Shown piece after piece: positions 31,836-43,399 of a stretch of 64,000 bases of DNA (position 1 is its first letter; every line of letters begins with the position of its first letter). A model generated the notes under the pieces. It ran no database searches, was not told the DNA's origin, and saw nothing but the letters and a program-made list of their open reading frames with translations. A program made the position numbers and the translations under genes. The stretch is from Quercus robur (taxonomy: Eukaryota; Streptophyta; Magnoliopsida; Fagales; Fagaceae), in the NCBI RefSeq assembly GCF_932294415.1, contig NC_065535.1, forward strand, positions 85,829,862 through 85,893,861, in the 5' to 3' direction.

Positions 31836-33520
31836 TGATTTTGCGTGGAGATTTTTATTTTTATTTTTTTATGATTCACATCTCTTTGTACTTACTTTTT
31901 TCCATGTATAGAATATAATGTTCTTTCATAATAATCATTCATGAGTCTCTCTTTTATTGGAATTCAGTCTACGTAGAGAAATTTTGTGTGTTTGATATTG
32001 CCATCTTTCTATTCCGTAAAATCTCATACTACATATCTACAAATTTGCTAAAAACTAGAGACAGTTCCTTGTTGAAGATGTAATTATGCCGCACTTGTTG
32101 AAAAGGGAAAAGAAAAAGTTTATACCCATTGGGGAATAGACGTGCCTGCACAGCTGCACTAATCAGTTTTTTATAACTCAATAGTTGGGTGGGGAAGAGT
32201 AATGCATACAAAAAATTGTATACACACAAAAATTGAGATGGTACCATTTGAGTACACCACTTGTATCATTTTTATTTATCACTAATAGTGCCGGTTCTAC
32301 CATATAAGCAATTGATATAGTCTCTTAAGGCCCTAAGTAGAAAAAAAGGCTCCCAAATTTTAACTAATATGATTATTTCTTTAATTAATTAAGCCCAAAT
32401 ATTAGCCAACAAATAAAATAATATATTTTTATCAAATGAAAAACAAGAAAAAGAAAGAGAGAAATGTTATGTCCACAATATTTTTTACAACATTTTTACA
32501 ACAAATCTTAAATAATAAGTTGTTACAGGCAATAAGTGATGGCAAAAAAATAATTTCAGTCATGGGTTCAAATTAAAACCAGTAACAACTTAATATCTAA
32601 GATTTGTTCTGCAAAATATTGAAAATGTAGCAGTTCTCAAAAAATAAAAAATAAAGCAATACACACAAAATTCACAACATTTTTTATAATAGTTAAGTTG
32701 GCAATCTTTTACTAGTTCTCACATAGGTCCACCACTAATATCACTGTTTTATTTACCACTATCAATCTATCACATCAACAAGTGTAAATAATTTTATCAA
32801 AATTTTTTTTGTATTTATAGACTTTCTAAAAAATATTTCTACGTGGTTTATGTTAATTAGTAATATATTTGCCCCTAAAACAAGATATATAATTTAAATA
32901 ATATTTTATTTTTTAAAATTTATATTTAAATATATAAAAAACCTCAATTTCAGATTTCACCTTAAGCCCCCAAATATATTAAGCCGCCTCTGATCGCTAA
33001 TAATTTACCACATTAGCATTTTTACCTACCAACACCATTAGTAATCTGCCAAAATGTCAAATTTCTTTGACAAATTTGTTTTGTGAGTAGACTTTCTCAG
33101 GTGGGGAAATTTTAGAGTTAGGCGTGACTGCACCATCAATACTATTATGGTAAAATTTATAATAATGATAGATTGTAGAAAAAGAAGGAAGGTTGTTCAA
33201 TGGATGAAATAATTTGGACTTTCTGTGAGTTTGAGTCAAGTTTGGTGGATAGCGTGTTCTTGTGTAACGTAATGTGTTCGAGGATTGAAGAGGGTTTCTA
33301 CATTGTTCTGATTTGATGTTGATATGGACCGTGTGGCTTGAATTTTCCCAGCCCAAATCGGTCAAGCTTGACCGAATTCCAAATTTCTAATTGGCAGAGG
33401 AATTCTCCTTTGCCGACTGAGTATATAACACTATATTATACACACGTGTGTTATTATATGGGGCACAGTGTGTTCCAAACCTAGCAGGGGTAAGGCATAT
33501 AGAGAAAATGAAAAATAGTA
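31836..33520. other. 3' flank of copy 3 and intergenic DNA
   Basis: The 3' flank (TTTTTTTATGATTCACATCTC) matches that of copy 1. 32100-32190 matches 11080-11185. 33120-33350 matches 45600-45900. No further gene is supported. Confidence 0.5.
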
Positions 33521-33523
33521 TCT

Positions 33524-33567
33524 CCCCACCCCACCCCCCACCCCCCCCCCCCCCCCCCCCCCCCACC
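33524..33567. repeat. cytosine tract (G-quadruplex/i-motif candidate)
   Basis: CCCCACCCCACCCCCCA runs into about 22 uninterrupted C, then an A run. The minus strand offers many runs of four or more G. The Gly-rich frame on the minus strand is a by-product. Confidence 0.85.
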
Positions 33568-33748
33568 AAAAAAAAAAAATCCAATGAACACTTGCTTGTG
33601 TATTTGTTCTATTACTGATTGTCTAGAAAGCTTAAACTATTAGAAAATGGTAAATTTAATCACTTAATCATAATTCTAAGTGAGATCAAACTCCATTTCT
33701 CATAATTCTTACACTCTTGCTCATGTGTAAGATCAAACTCCCATTCTT

Positions 33749-34023
33749 TTTAATAGGTGAGGACCAACATGTAAGATTTTTTTAATATTTTAAATGGGAG
33801 ATAGAGTGAAGACAGGAATCAAAATCAAGATCTCTTATTCTGATACCATGTTAAATTACCAATTGTACATACCTTTCTTTTTAATAGGTGAGGTCCAACA
33901 AGTGAGATTTTTTAATATTTTAAAAGAGATTTTTTTAATATTGTAAATGGGAAATAGAGCGAAGTCAGGGATCGAATTTAAGATCTTTTGTTCTAATACC
34001 ATGTTAAATTAACAATTGACCCA
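33749..34023. repeat. tandemly duplicated dispersed repeat
   Basis: The two halves (33749-33876 and 33879-34023) share TTTTTAATAGGTGAGG.CCAA, AATGGGA.ATAGAG.GAAG and TAATACCATGTTAAATTA. A further direct repeat (AAAGCTTA.A.TATTA, AATTTAATCACTTAA) lies just outside, at 33628 and 34024. No coding. Confidence 0.65.
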
Positions 34024-34129
34024 AAAGCTTATATTATTAAGAAATTGTGAATTTAATCACTTAACCATAATTCTAATAGTATTTGAGGTGTTGAGCCATT
34101 TTTTGCAAAAAGGCATTTCGTGTTTCAAG

Positions 34130-35030
34130 CTTTGCTCTAGCATTTTTTTGGTGCAGCAATACAAGAGTTTGGTTCTCTTGCTCCTGAGCCGTAAATGAAA
34201 AGCAAAGAGAGCATATCTTAGATTAAGCCCTTAGCCGAATGTGAAGATCAAACAAGTAAAGAACCCAACCAATTGATCTTTCACAAAAATCCAAGAGAGC
34301 ATTTTGTTAAGCTTCCTAACCTTTTCTCTCTATGGATTTTGTTCTGATCTTATGCCTTATTTTGCATCCCCATGATAGAATACCCATTGTTTTAGTCCAC
34401 TCACCATTCAATCCCAAAGTGAGTTTTTGAGAGATTGAAACTACAGAGTCCATATCTAGTAAGTTTTACTTCAGTTAAACCTTCAAGAAAATTCCCTAGA
34501 AAAGTGCCAAAGCTTCAAGGAAATTCCTTAGAAAAGTGCCAAGGTTTGGCTTTTGGGAGTGAGGAGTTTGTGGGGGAGTTAATAAGGATTCTAGAGCTTC
34601 TAGGACTACTAGTCTTCTACGGTTGGAACACAAGTATGGCATGATTTTTTCACTTTGTAACCAATTATCACTTGTTATTTTTGCAATATATATATATATA
34701 TATATATTTTTTTTTTTTTGGGTTGCTGAATTTGTTATTTTTGCTAGTTTAATCACTTAGGGGTCTTAAGCGTACATTTTTGAAAAATATTATCTTAATC
34801 AAGGACTTAAACCAAGGCGTGACATTGCAAACGTAATTAAATGTGATTTGAGAATGATTAAATAATTAATTGTAACTAAATGCATAATTAAATTAAATCG
34901 AAAAATAATAATAATCTATAAGACTAAATTGAGAAAAAAAAAAACTCAAAAACTATAAATAAACCTGCAATAACATGATAAAACAACTCAAATTGAGGAA
35001 AATTTAAAACTCAAAGGGGAGCTTACAAGG
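34130..35030 (+). repeat. flanking segmental repeat R, copy 3
   Basis: This is the most complete copy. The left part matches 17963-18380 and 11750-11880; the right part (34700-35030) matches 12810-13090. An (AT)n run (34686-34706) and T run interrupt it. It sits after gene copy 3. Confidence 0.7.
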
Positions 35031-35031
35031 A

Positions 35032-35405
35032 TAACCTCACAAATTCTCTTAACAACAGTTAACATATCATCAACATACGGTAGTAGAAAAATATAAGAAT
35101 CATCATTAAGTACTCTAACATATACGTAGCAATCATACTCACAAAGGGTATAAAAAATCTGAATCACATAAGAATCAAATCTCTTGTACCACTATCTAGA
35201 AGATTGCTTAAGCCTATAGAGTGAATTCTTTAATCTGTAGACAAGATTTTGCGTAGGTTGCTTGAACCCCACTAGTTGTTCCATGAAGATCTCCGCGTCC
35301 AAATTCTCATGAAGGAATGTCATCCTTATATCCAGTTATTCCAATTCCAAATCTTGATGTGCTATTAAGGCCAACACCACCCTAATAGAAGTTTGCCTAG
35401 CCACA
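35032..35405 (-). pseudogene. Ty1/copia reverse transcriptase fragment
   Basis: The minus-strand translation runs from about 35390: TFLHENLDAEIFMEQLVGF, VYRLKNSLYRLKQSSR, a stop, WYKRFDSYV, CEYDCYVYV, DDSYIFLLPYVDDML. These are the copia RT blocks, ending at the YVDDM catalytic box (about 35070). The stop replaces the usual Gln before WYK. No LTRs, gag or integrase of the same element adjoin it. It lies at the right edge of repeat R copy 3 and is absent from R copy 1. Confidence 0.88.
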
Positions 35406-35568
35406 AGTAAGAAATAATATTAATAATAATTTATCATCGATGAATTGATAATTGGGGTAGGGGCTTTAAATTTGGGCATTTCTATTGAAAGTATCAAGAA
35501 GTGCCAATTGAACTACAAATTTTTTGGTGTGCCTGCACTAATTAGTGTTATCATTGTATATCTATTAA

Positions 35569-36119
35569 TGATGTTGAAAATCGTCAGTAAGCCGCACAGT
35601 CCTTACGTGCTCAAGACAATACCTGCACAACACAGAACAAGAAGATCTTAGGAGAGTACCGGTGTGGTACTGGCCAAAGACCCCCCGAAGGTTAAGTTAG
35701 AAAACTTCTCATAACTCTAGAGTGCCAGAGTTGGGGTCAATTATGTGTACCTTCATTTGGGAGTGCTTTTGGAGTTTTTATAGTAATGTAGAACCGACTC
35801 CTGTTCCTTGGGTAGAAAGATCTTTCCTTATAGAGAGAATTTTAATAAATGTACGTATTTCGTGGGATTCTTCCCATATAGGGGTTCCTTGATGTAGAGT
35901 GCAAGATATTTCCATTTAAGATTCCTTGGAGTTTACATAAGTCATGTGGGTGCCATGTGGCCTTGACATTATTTGCCCTCGTGTCCATACACCAAGGATT
36001 CCTTCCGTCTAGGACTACCTCTCATGCGTTCTTTCCGTCCAGAACCTTGATTCATCGCCTTATATTATTTATTGTCGTCAAGTTCATGTATCCGTCATAT
36101 TTGATTTTTATCCCTTTCA
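35569..36119 (-). repeat. 3' LTR of the gypsy element
   Basis: 551 bp, matching 45006-45555 along its whole length with scattered substitutions. A G-rich tract (GAGTGAGGGGGCAGC on the minus strand, about 36120-36136) adjoins it and is the likely polypurine tract. Confidence 0.9.
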
Positions 36120-36318
36120 GCTGCCCCCTCACTCTATGGGTCCGTCACTTCCCTTTATAGATGGACCCATGGAGTGATGGTCTAACCCATCTTTTGAGGA
36201 ATCGTACTTTGATTGACAGACTAGACTAGGGCCATAAATGCTGTAGGGGTACGTGGCATGTTTTTAGTGGTTGATCACTCAGAACAAAGCATCCCTTCGT
36301 CTTCCGCACCGTTCCCTC

Positions 36319-36328
36319 TATATATAAG
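36319..36328 (+). promoter_or_regulatory. TATA box of the antisense gene
   Basis: TATATATAAG lies about 200 bases inside the 3' LTR on the plus strand. It precedes a leader with a probable intron (GTAAGT at 36458, TGTAG ending at 36526). The placement parallels the antisense promoter in the 22550-28350 element. Confidence 0.5.
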
Positions 36329-36449
36329 CATACTCCTTTACCTTTCATTTTTACTTTCTTCAACAAATTGTCAACCAAAGTGCTACCGTCCACTTCACTA
36401 AATTGATGTACCTTCTACTTTGTGCAACCGTCCACTCCTAGATTGCTTT

Positions 36450-38763
36450 CTCCAACTGGTAAGTTTTTTTACCTTATGTTGAATTTCTTTGCTACTTATT
36501 TAAATTTTTGCACACCCGCCGTCTATGTAGACCATCAGAGTCTTAGGGTTTGTCCGTCACGTGTAGGTGAACAATCGTGTATCCACAAGGGAGCAGGCTA
36601 TGATGAGGTGTTTTTGTCAATTCTTAACGACCTCGGCACCTCAAGTACTGAAAAGGAATCGTTAGCCACCTCTCCTTCCACAGGAGATGAGGACACGGAT
36701 GTGGAGAGGTCAGAGGGAGATTCAAATGATGATGTAGATAATGGTGAACCCCCAATTCAGTCCATCGTAGGCCCCGATGGATTTAGGAAGTTCATTATGC
36801 TACCGTTGTGGACAATAAATAATTTCAATTCCTCTGTCAAACAAACACATTTCAACACGCTTAGGGAGAAGTACCAAATACCCATCAACATCCCAATGCA
36901 TCTACCTCTGAAGCATGAAAAATGTTACTACAAGGGTATAAAAGACGTCGAGGTGTATGAGCAGCATCTGAAGGCGGGGCTTAGGTTCCCCTTAAGTGCT
37001 CTCCACCGTCGTCTGCTATAGTATCTTGGGCTAACCATCACCCAAATCTCTCTGAACGCCTAGAGAGTTTTTCTGGGTGCGGAAGTCCTGTATGGGGTTA
37101 TGAGCGGGCACACAAGATGACGATGGAAGAGTTCTTCCATTGCTACCGTCCAGCTGAGATTACCCAATCAAAAGGCATGTACAGTTTTGTGCCAAGGAGT
37201 ACATTGCTTAGGTTAGAGTGTAATACCCCGGACTTCAATAGAAACTGGAAAAGCCATTATTTCTTTATCCAAGGGGGCAATTTGATGTGTCACCCAAGTG
37301 ACGAAAAGCACATGCCAGTAGACAAAACCTGGGGTATTATGCCCCCGTCTAGTATGTGTCTGTCTATATTAGGGTTTTTTATTCTATTGTGTTTACTTGA
37401 TATTCTAACCATTACTTTTTTCAGCTAGGGACCGTCCTTAGGTTAGCCTTGAAGAGTGGAGTTTTTTGGAGAGGATCTTCACGACTACTAAGTTGTCGGA
37501 GAGGTCGTGGTCGAAGCTGGTAACTTAAAATACCCTTCACTGGTATTGTGACGGTCCAGAACCAATTGAGGCTACCCGTCGCTACGACGAACAAATACAC
37601 ATATGTGAGTCCGTCTCCTCATACTTGTTTTCTTTTTTGCTTTTTGGTAAATTACTCAACTCTTTTCACCCGTCCATCTTTATGCAGAAATGGAGGAGAG
37701 TAGAAGGAGAGCTTATATTAAGCAGCAGGCAACTACTAGGAAAAAATAGGAGGGGAGTTCCCACCTAAAGTGACGGGTCAGGCTAACCTGTCCTCAAAAA
37801 GAAAACCGTCCGAGAAGGTGGACCATCCACCTAAGAAACCCAAGGTGATGTCGGGGCCAATTGTTGGTGAGACTCCTAACACCAGCAAATTACCCCCCAA
37901 GCCTGGCAAGGGGAAGGGGTTGATGACAGGCGAGGTGCCCGCCACCAAGAAACCCCCTGTCCTCCTTCACGAGGACTCCCAATACGCATTTAAAAAGATT
38001 TCTTCTATCATCAGAGATGAAGATTATGAGAACCTGGGCAACCATGCCACGGAGGCTATCGGGGAGACAGGTCTCTTCAGCCTCGCTCAGGTATGTATCC
38101 GTCCATTTCTTTTTATCCGTCCACTGTGTTTTTTCTTTATACTAACATGTGTTTTTTTGATTTTTGTAGGGGGTGTTGATGTTGAAGGGTTTAATGGACC
38201 GCTGTACATCCCATGAGACGGTGATTAGCCATTTGAGGGAGAAAGTTGAAGCAAGAGACTCAGATCTTCGAGAGTTGACGACCTAGAAGGAGGTCCAGAT
38301 TAACAAGCTGGACTACACAAGGAAGCTGTTGGAGGAGTCGGAGGCCAGCATTGAGGCATTGAAAGAAATACTCAAGGACAAGGAAATAGAGATCACGGAG
38401 GCAAAAAATCAACTTCGTCAGGCTAAGGAGGATGCGGTGCGAGAGTATCGTGACTCCGACGCCCTTCTGAAGGAGCTTGGTGGCTCCTTCGCTGATGGTT
38501 TTAATGATTGTTTCCATCAGGTCAAAGCCTCATTCCCTGACCTAGATCTTTCACACGTTTCAATCGACGCCCAAGCTCAGACTCCAACCTAGCCCGTGTA
38601 CTCCAAAGGAATTGACGAGCTCTTTGCTGATGATACCAATCCCGACCCTCAAGGTGACGGAGATACTGGTCAGGTTGAGCAAGAAAAATCTGTCGAGGTC
38701 GCCACCCGTCTTGAGGGGGATCAAGTCATGAAGGAGAAGAATAAAGAGACCTTTGCTGCTTAG
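36450..38763 (+). pseudogene. antisense gene (putative gypsy-type 'Transposase_28' protein), spliced, broken
   Basis: The plus-strand gene lies opposite to pol. Exon-like segments: an acidic N-part (TSSTEKESLATSPSTGDEDT); a core with EQHLKAGLRFPLSAL, YLGLTITQISLNA, MEEFFHCYRP and SHYFFIQGGN; a basic Pro-rich region (SSKRKPSEKVDHPPKKPKV); and a coiled coil (about 38230-38520, EASIEALKEILKDKEIEITE). Introns are indicated at about 37355-37424, 37603-37685 and 38091-38169 (GT-AG). The core order fits PF04195, found in antisense or accessory genes of Tat elements. Damage: stops at 37019 and 37064, a frameshift before 37117, and further stops near 37450, 37530, 37750, 38284 and 38590. The 36422 start is not trusted. 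Its role in the element is unknown. Confidence 0.72.
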
Positions 38764-38939
38764 TTATAGTTTTTCTTTATTACTTTTGCTCACTCGCAAG
38801 AAATGTATTTCTTCCGTTGACGCTTAATGTAAAACATTTGCTTCTTTGTGGGCTTCTATTTATTATCTCTATTTATCCGTCGCTTATGTTTGTTTATTTG
38901 CATAGTGCTTTCTGTTTCCAATTTCTGAACCATGTCTTT

Positions 38940-39590
38940 GTTCGTTCATGTGATTTCAAATTAGTCCAGGGAGTGGACTCGTCCATCTTATGGACTTGCT
39001 AATTTTAAATCACCTTCAAGGATGAACCTATCCTTTAATGGACTTGTAGTTTTAACTCAACGAGTGGTTGAACCCGTCCACCTTATGGACTTAATTTTTA
39101 AATCCCACTGAATCCGTCCACTTTTTGAACTAAATAATTTTTGAATCACCCTTTTGGATGAACCTATCCTCTTATGGACTGGTTACTTTAATTCAATGCG
39201 TGGTTGAATTCGTCCACCTTATGGACTTAATAATTTGAATCATCCTTTTAGATGAACCCGTCCTCTTATGGACTGGTTACTTTAATTCAATGCGTGGTTG
39301 AATTCGTTCACATTATGGACTTAATAATTTGAATCATCCTTTTAGATGAACCCGTCCTCTTATGGATTGGTTACTTTAATTCAAAACCGTCCACTTTTTG
39401 AACTAAATAATTTTTGAATCATCCTTTTGGATGAACCTGCCCTCTTATGGACTGGTTACTTTAATTCAATGTGTTGTTGAATCCGTCTACCTTATGGACT
39501 TAATAATTTTTTAATCATCCTTTTGGATGAACCTGTCCTCTTATGGACTGGTTACTTTAATTCAAATCCTTCCACTTTATGGACTTTAAA
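38940..39590. repeat. degenerate tandem array, about 110-bp unit
   Basis: TCTTATGGACTGGTTACTTT, AATTCAATGCGTGGTTGAAT, TTATGGACTTAATAATTT and AATCATCCTTTTGGATGAAC recur in the same order about five times. It lies between the antisense gene and the integrase end, so in both LTR elements a tandem array follows the antisense gene. Confidence 0.88.
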
Positions 39591-39748
39591 TGTAGAAAAT
39601 GTAGATAGCAAAAAAATAGGAAACTGCTGTTTGGGCTTAAAAATACTGTAAATAATAAAAATTAATTAAAAGGAAGTAAACTGAAAATAAGGAATGTTGT
39701 TTTTTGTGTCACTGTCTACTAGTAGTACTTTTTCAGGTGCTTAGTGTT

Positions 39749-40830
39749 TCATGGGTGATGCAACTTTTGCCCATCCAATGTCTCTAAGTGGTATGTTCCC
39801 TTCCTATGCCATGATGCAATCCTGTACGATCCTTCCCAGTTAGGTCCTAGCTTGCCCTGAGAGGCGTCTTTTGTAGCGCCCATCACCTTTCTTAAGACAA
39901 GATCTCCAACCTGGAAGTCCCTATGTCTGACCTTGGAGTTGTAGTACTTGGCCATGAGGTCTTGGTATCATGCTAACCTCTGCTTAGCCGTTGCTTTGAC
40001 CTCGTCCACCAGATCAAGCTGCAAGCGTAGTGCTTTGTCATTTTTTTCTCGTCATGATTTCCTATTCGGTAGCTGGTGAGCCCTACTTCGGTTGGAATGA
40101 CGGCATCGCTTCCATATGCTAGTCAAAACAGTATTTCTCCTGTAGGTGTCCTTATCGTCGTCCTGTACGCCCATAAGACGCTTGGCAATTCCTCCAGCCA
40201 TATACCCCTGCCCCCTCAAGCCTGGTCTTAATGATCTTGAGCAAGGACCGATTCGTGACTTCATCCTGTCCGTTGGCTTGAGGGTGTGTAAGAGATGAGT
40301 AGTGATTCTTAATCCCAAGTTGTGAGCAAAAGACTCTAAATGCGTCGTTGTCAAACTGCTTCCCATTGTCTGAGACCAGCACTCTAGGTATTCCATACCT
40401 GCAGACAATGTTCCTCTATATGAAGCTTCGCACATTTTTCTCCGTGATTATGGCTAGTGCTTCTGCTTCCACCCATTTGGTGAAGTAGTCTATACCGACT
40501 ACCAGGAATTTTAGCTGTCGAATTGCGGTTGGAAATGGATCTATGATGTCCAACCCCCATTGCACGAAAGGCCATGGGGCCGTCATCGGAGTGAGTTCTT
40601 TTGACAGTTGTCGAATGAGGTTGGCAAACCTCTAGCATTTGTCACACGCCTTAACATAAGCAGTGGCATCCGTCTGCATAGTAGGCAAATAGTATCCCGC
40701 CCGGATGAGTTTATGCACTAACGATCGTGACCCAAAATGGTTTCTGCAGACTCCTTTGTGGACTTCTTGCATTGCATAGTCTACCTCCTCCGGGATGAGA
40801 CACCTCAAATATGGTTGAGAGAAGCCCTTT
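39749..40830 (-). pseudogene. gypsy integrase (broken)
   Basis: Read on the minus strand: an HHCC zinc region (VHKGVCRNHFGSRSLVHKL ... YVKACDKC, about 40780-40640); the core with QWGLDIIDPFP (first Asp), LVSDNGKQFDNDAF (second Asp) and HPQANGQDEVTNRSLLK (Glu); and a C-terminal KVRHRDFQVGDLVLRKV ... GKLGPNWEGSYRI region (39920-39760). All three catalytic acidic residues can be seen. Stops and shifts near 40640, 40435 and 40150-39960 break the frame. Integrase inserts retroelement cDNA; this copy cannot be translated whole. Confidence 0.88.
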
Positions 40831-41075
40831 TTTTATAAAACGCCTTTAATTAGAATGAAGCGTGCTGCTCAAACCTTCAACTTCCTTGTAGCTTCCTTTC
40901 CATCAGGCAACTCGCCATTCTTCAAGTAAGAGATTATTAGTGTTGTCTAGTAGCTCATGGGACCTATTTCCTACATGTTGATGCTGTCTATTACTAGTGA
41001 GATTTGAACGAAGGATAGTACTCGATTAGGTATGAGCATGTGTTTCACTGAGGCAGCTTTAGCAAGACGGTCGGC

Positions 41076-43360
41076 GTGCTTGTTCTCCTCCCTTGGTATT
41101 TGAAAAAACTTCACTTCGAGGTTGTTAACTCAATCCTTTACTTGCTCAAGGTACTTTTTCATCCGTTCGTTCTTGCACTCATAGTCGTCGTTAACCTGGC
41201 TGATTACTACTTGGAATCGCAGTATACGACAATATCTGTAGCTCTTATCACTTTGGCGAGATCCAGCCCTGCTATCAAAGCTTTACACTCTGCCTCGTTA
41301 TTGGTCGTAGGGAAATCAAGGCGGATCATGCATTCAATTTTGTCCCCTTCGGGATTATGGAATACCATGCTAGCTCTACCTGCTTGCTTGTTGGATGATC
41401 CATTCGTGTGGATGCTCCACTAGGGTGTCTTTTCTACCCCCTAATCTTTCGTGAGGGTGAATTCTGCAATGAAGTTAGCAATAACTTGTCCCTTTATAGC
41501 CGTTCGTGGTTGGTACTGTATGTTGAATTCACTCAACTCAATCACCCATAACGCCATCTGTCCAATAGCTTCAGAGCTGCTCATTGCCCTTTGAAGGGGT
41601 TTATTCGTTAGGACAATCATAGTATGTGCCTAGAATTATGGCTTAAGCTTTTGGGCCATAGTTACTAATGCAAAGACGAGCTTTTACATCAGGGGGTATC
41701 TCTCTTCTACTCCTCGGAATGCTCGGCTTGTGAAATACACTAGTTTCTGCACCCCATTCTCTTCTCTAACTAAGGTCGCACTGACAATGGCAAAGGAGAC
41801 AGCTAGGTATAGGAACAATACTTCCCCTGGTTTTGACGGGCTTAGTAATTGTGGGGAAGAAAAATACATCTTCAAGTCTTCGAAAGCTTGCTGACATTCG
41901 ACCGTCCACTCATATGATTTCTTCAATGTACGGAAGAAAGGTAGGCACTTATCTTTTGCTCTTGAGACAAACCTGTTTAGCGTAGTTACCTTACCATTCA
42001 AGCTCTGCACCTCCTTTATAGTCTTTGGTGGGGCTAACTCCATTGTGACCTGAATCTTATCCAGGTTGACCTTAATACCCCTTTGGGATACCATGAATCC
42101 CAGGAATTTTCCTACCGTCACCCCAAGCACACACTTGCTTGGGTTCAGTTTCATGTTATAAGATCGAAGGGTGTCAAAGGTCTCTTGGAGGTCGTCCAAG
42201 TGGTCATCCTTCCGTATACTTTTGACCAACATGTCGTCCACGTAAACTTCACATTCCTCCCAATTTGGTGTGTGAACATTTTGTTCATCGGCCTTTAATA
42301 CATAGCACCTACGTTCTTAAGCCCAAATGACATTACTTTGTAACAGAAGAGGCCCCGAATAGTAACGAATGAAGTTTCCTCTTGGTCGGGCTCATCCAGC
42401 TTTATCTAGTTGTATCTAGAAAACGCGTCCATGAAACTTAGCAACTAGTGTCTTGCTGTTAAGTCTACCAAGATGTTAGTCATCGTGAGAGGATAGTTGT
42501 CCTAAGGGCAGGCCCTGTTTAGGTCCATGAAGTTCACACACATCTTCCATTTTCCGTTTGCTTTCTTGACCATCACCACGTTGGCCAACCAGTTAGGGTA
42601 GTACACTTCTCGTATGAAGTCTACTTCCTGTGATTTGTGAACCTCTTCCGCTATGGCCCTGTCGCGCTCCTGCACGAACACACGTTTTTTCTGGTGTATG
42701 GGAGGAGAAGAAGGCGATACGTTTAGCTTATGGACAATGACACATGGATCAATTCCAAGCATGTCCCCATGGCTCCAGGTGAACACATCCTAGTTTTCTC
42801 TTAGAAATGTCATCAGTGCTTGCTTGACTGGCGAGCTAGCCAGAGTGCTGATTCTGGTAATCCGTTCAGGGTTAGAGTCGTTAAGGAGAACTTCTTACAA
42901 TCCTTCCACTAGTTTTGCCATTGTTCGCTACTCCTTTATACACATTGCCTGCAAATGATCGTCTATTTCTAGCATAGCAATATAGCATTCGTGCACCGCT
43001 ACTTGATCTCCTCGTACCTCCCCAACTTTGTACTCTGTTGGGAACTTGATCATTAAATGGTAAGTTAAGGTTACGGCCTTCCATGAATTCAAAGTAGGAC
43101 AACCTAATATGGCATTATAAGCGGATGAACAATCTACAACCAAGAACGTGATATCCTTGATGATCTGCTGTGGGTAATCTTTGACTGTTACGGACAAAGT
43201 AACAGCTCCTAGGGGGTGTACCCTTATTCCTCCAAACTCGACAAGCAGCGCATTAACAGGAACCAATCATTCTCTATCAATCCTCATCTGTTGGAACGCT
43301 GGGTAGTAGAGGATGTCGGTAGAACTCCCATTTTTCACAAGGACTTAATGGGTGTTGTAG
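41076..43360 (-). pseudogene. gypsy protease - reverse transcriptase - RNase H (broken)
   Basis: The protease is at about 43360-42930: the active-site block reads VLVKNGSSTDILYYP, with Lys where the catalytic Asp is expected, then a TGA before LVPVNALLVEFGG and later DCSSAYNAILGCPTLN. The RT is at about 42790-41690: WLANVVMVKKANGKWKMCVN, then after breaks EVYVDDMLVKS (catalytic YVDD intact), KCVLGVTVGKFLGF and the thumb/linker to YFTSRAFRGVEERYPL. RNase H follows at about 41420-41070: TTNNEAECKALIAGLDLAK, VNDDYECKNERMKKYLEQV and FQIPREENKHADRLAKAAS. Several stops lie between blocks. It has lost activity on coding grounds alone. Confidence 0.88.
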
Positions 43361-43399
43361 TCCCCTATTCGAATGCTAACCACGAGCGCGTCATCGTGT

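Noticed and set aside
40052..40435. 127-aa minus-strand frame overlapping integrase
   Set aside because: It is a shifted frame of the integrase core; the conserved DNGKQFD and HPQANGQ text lies in the neighbouring frame.
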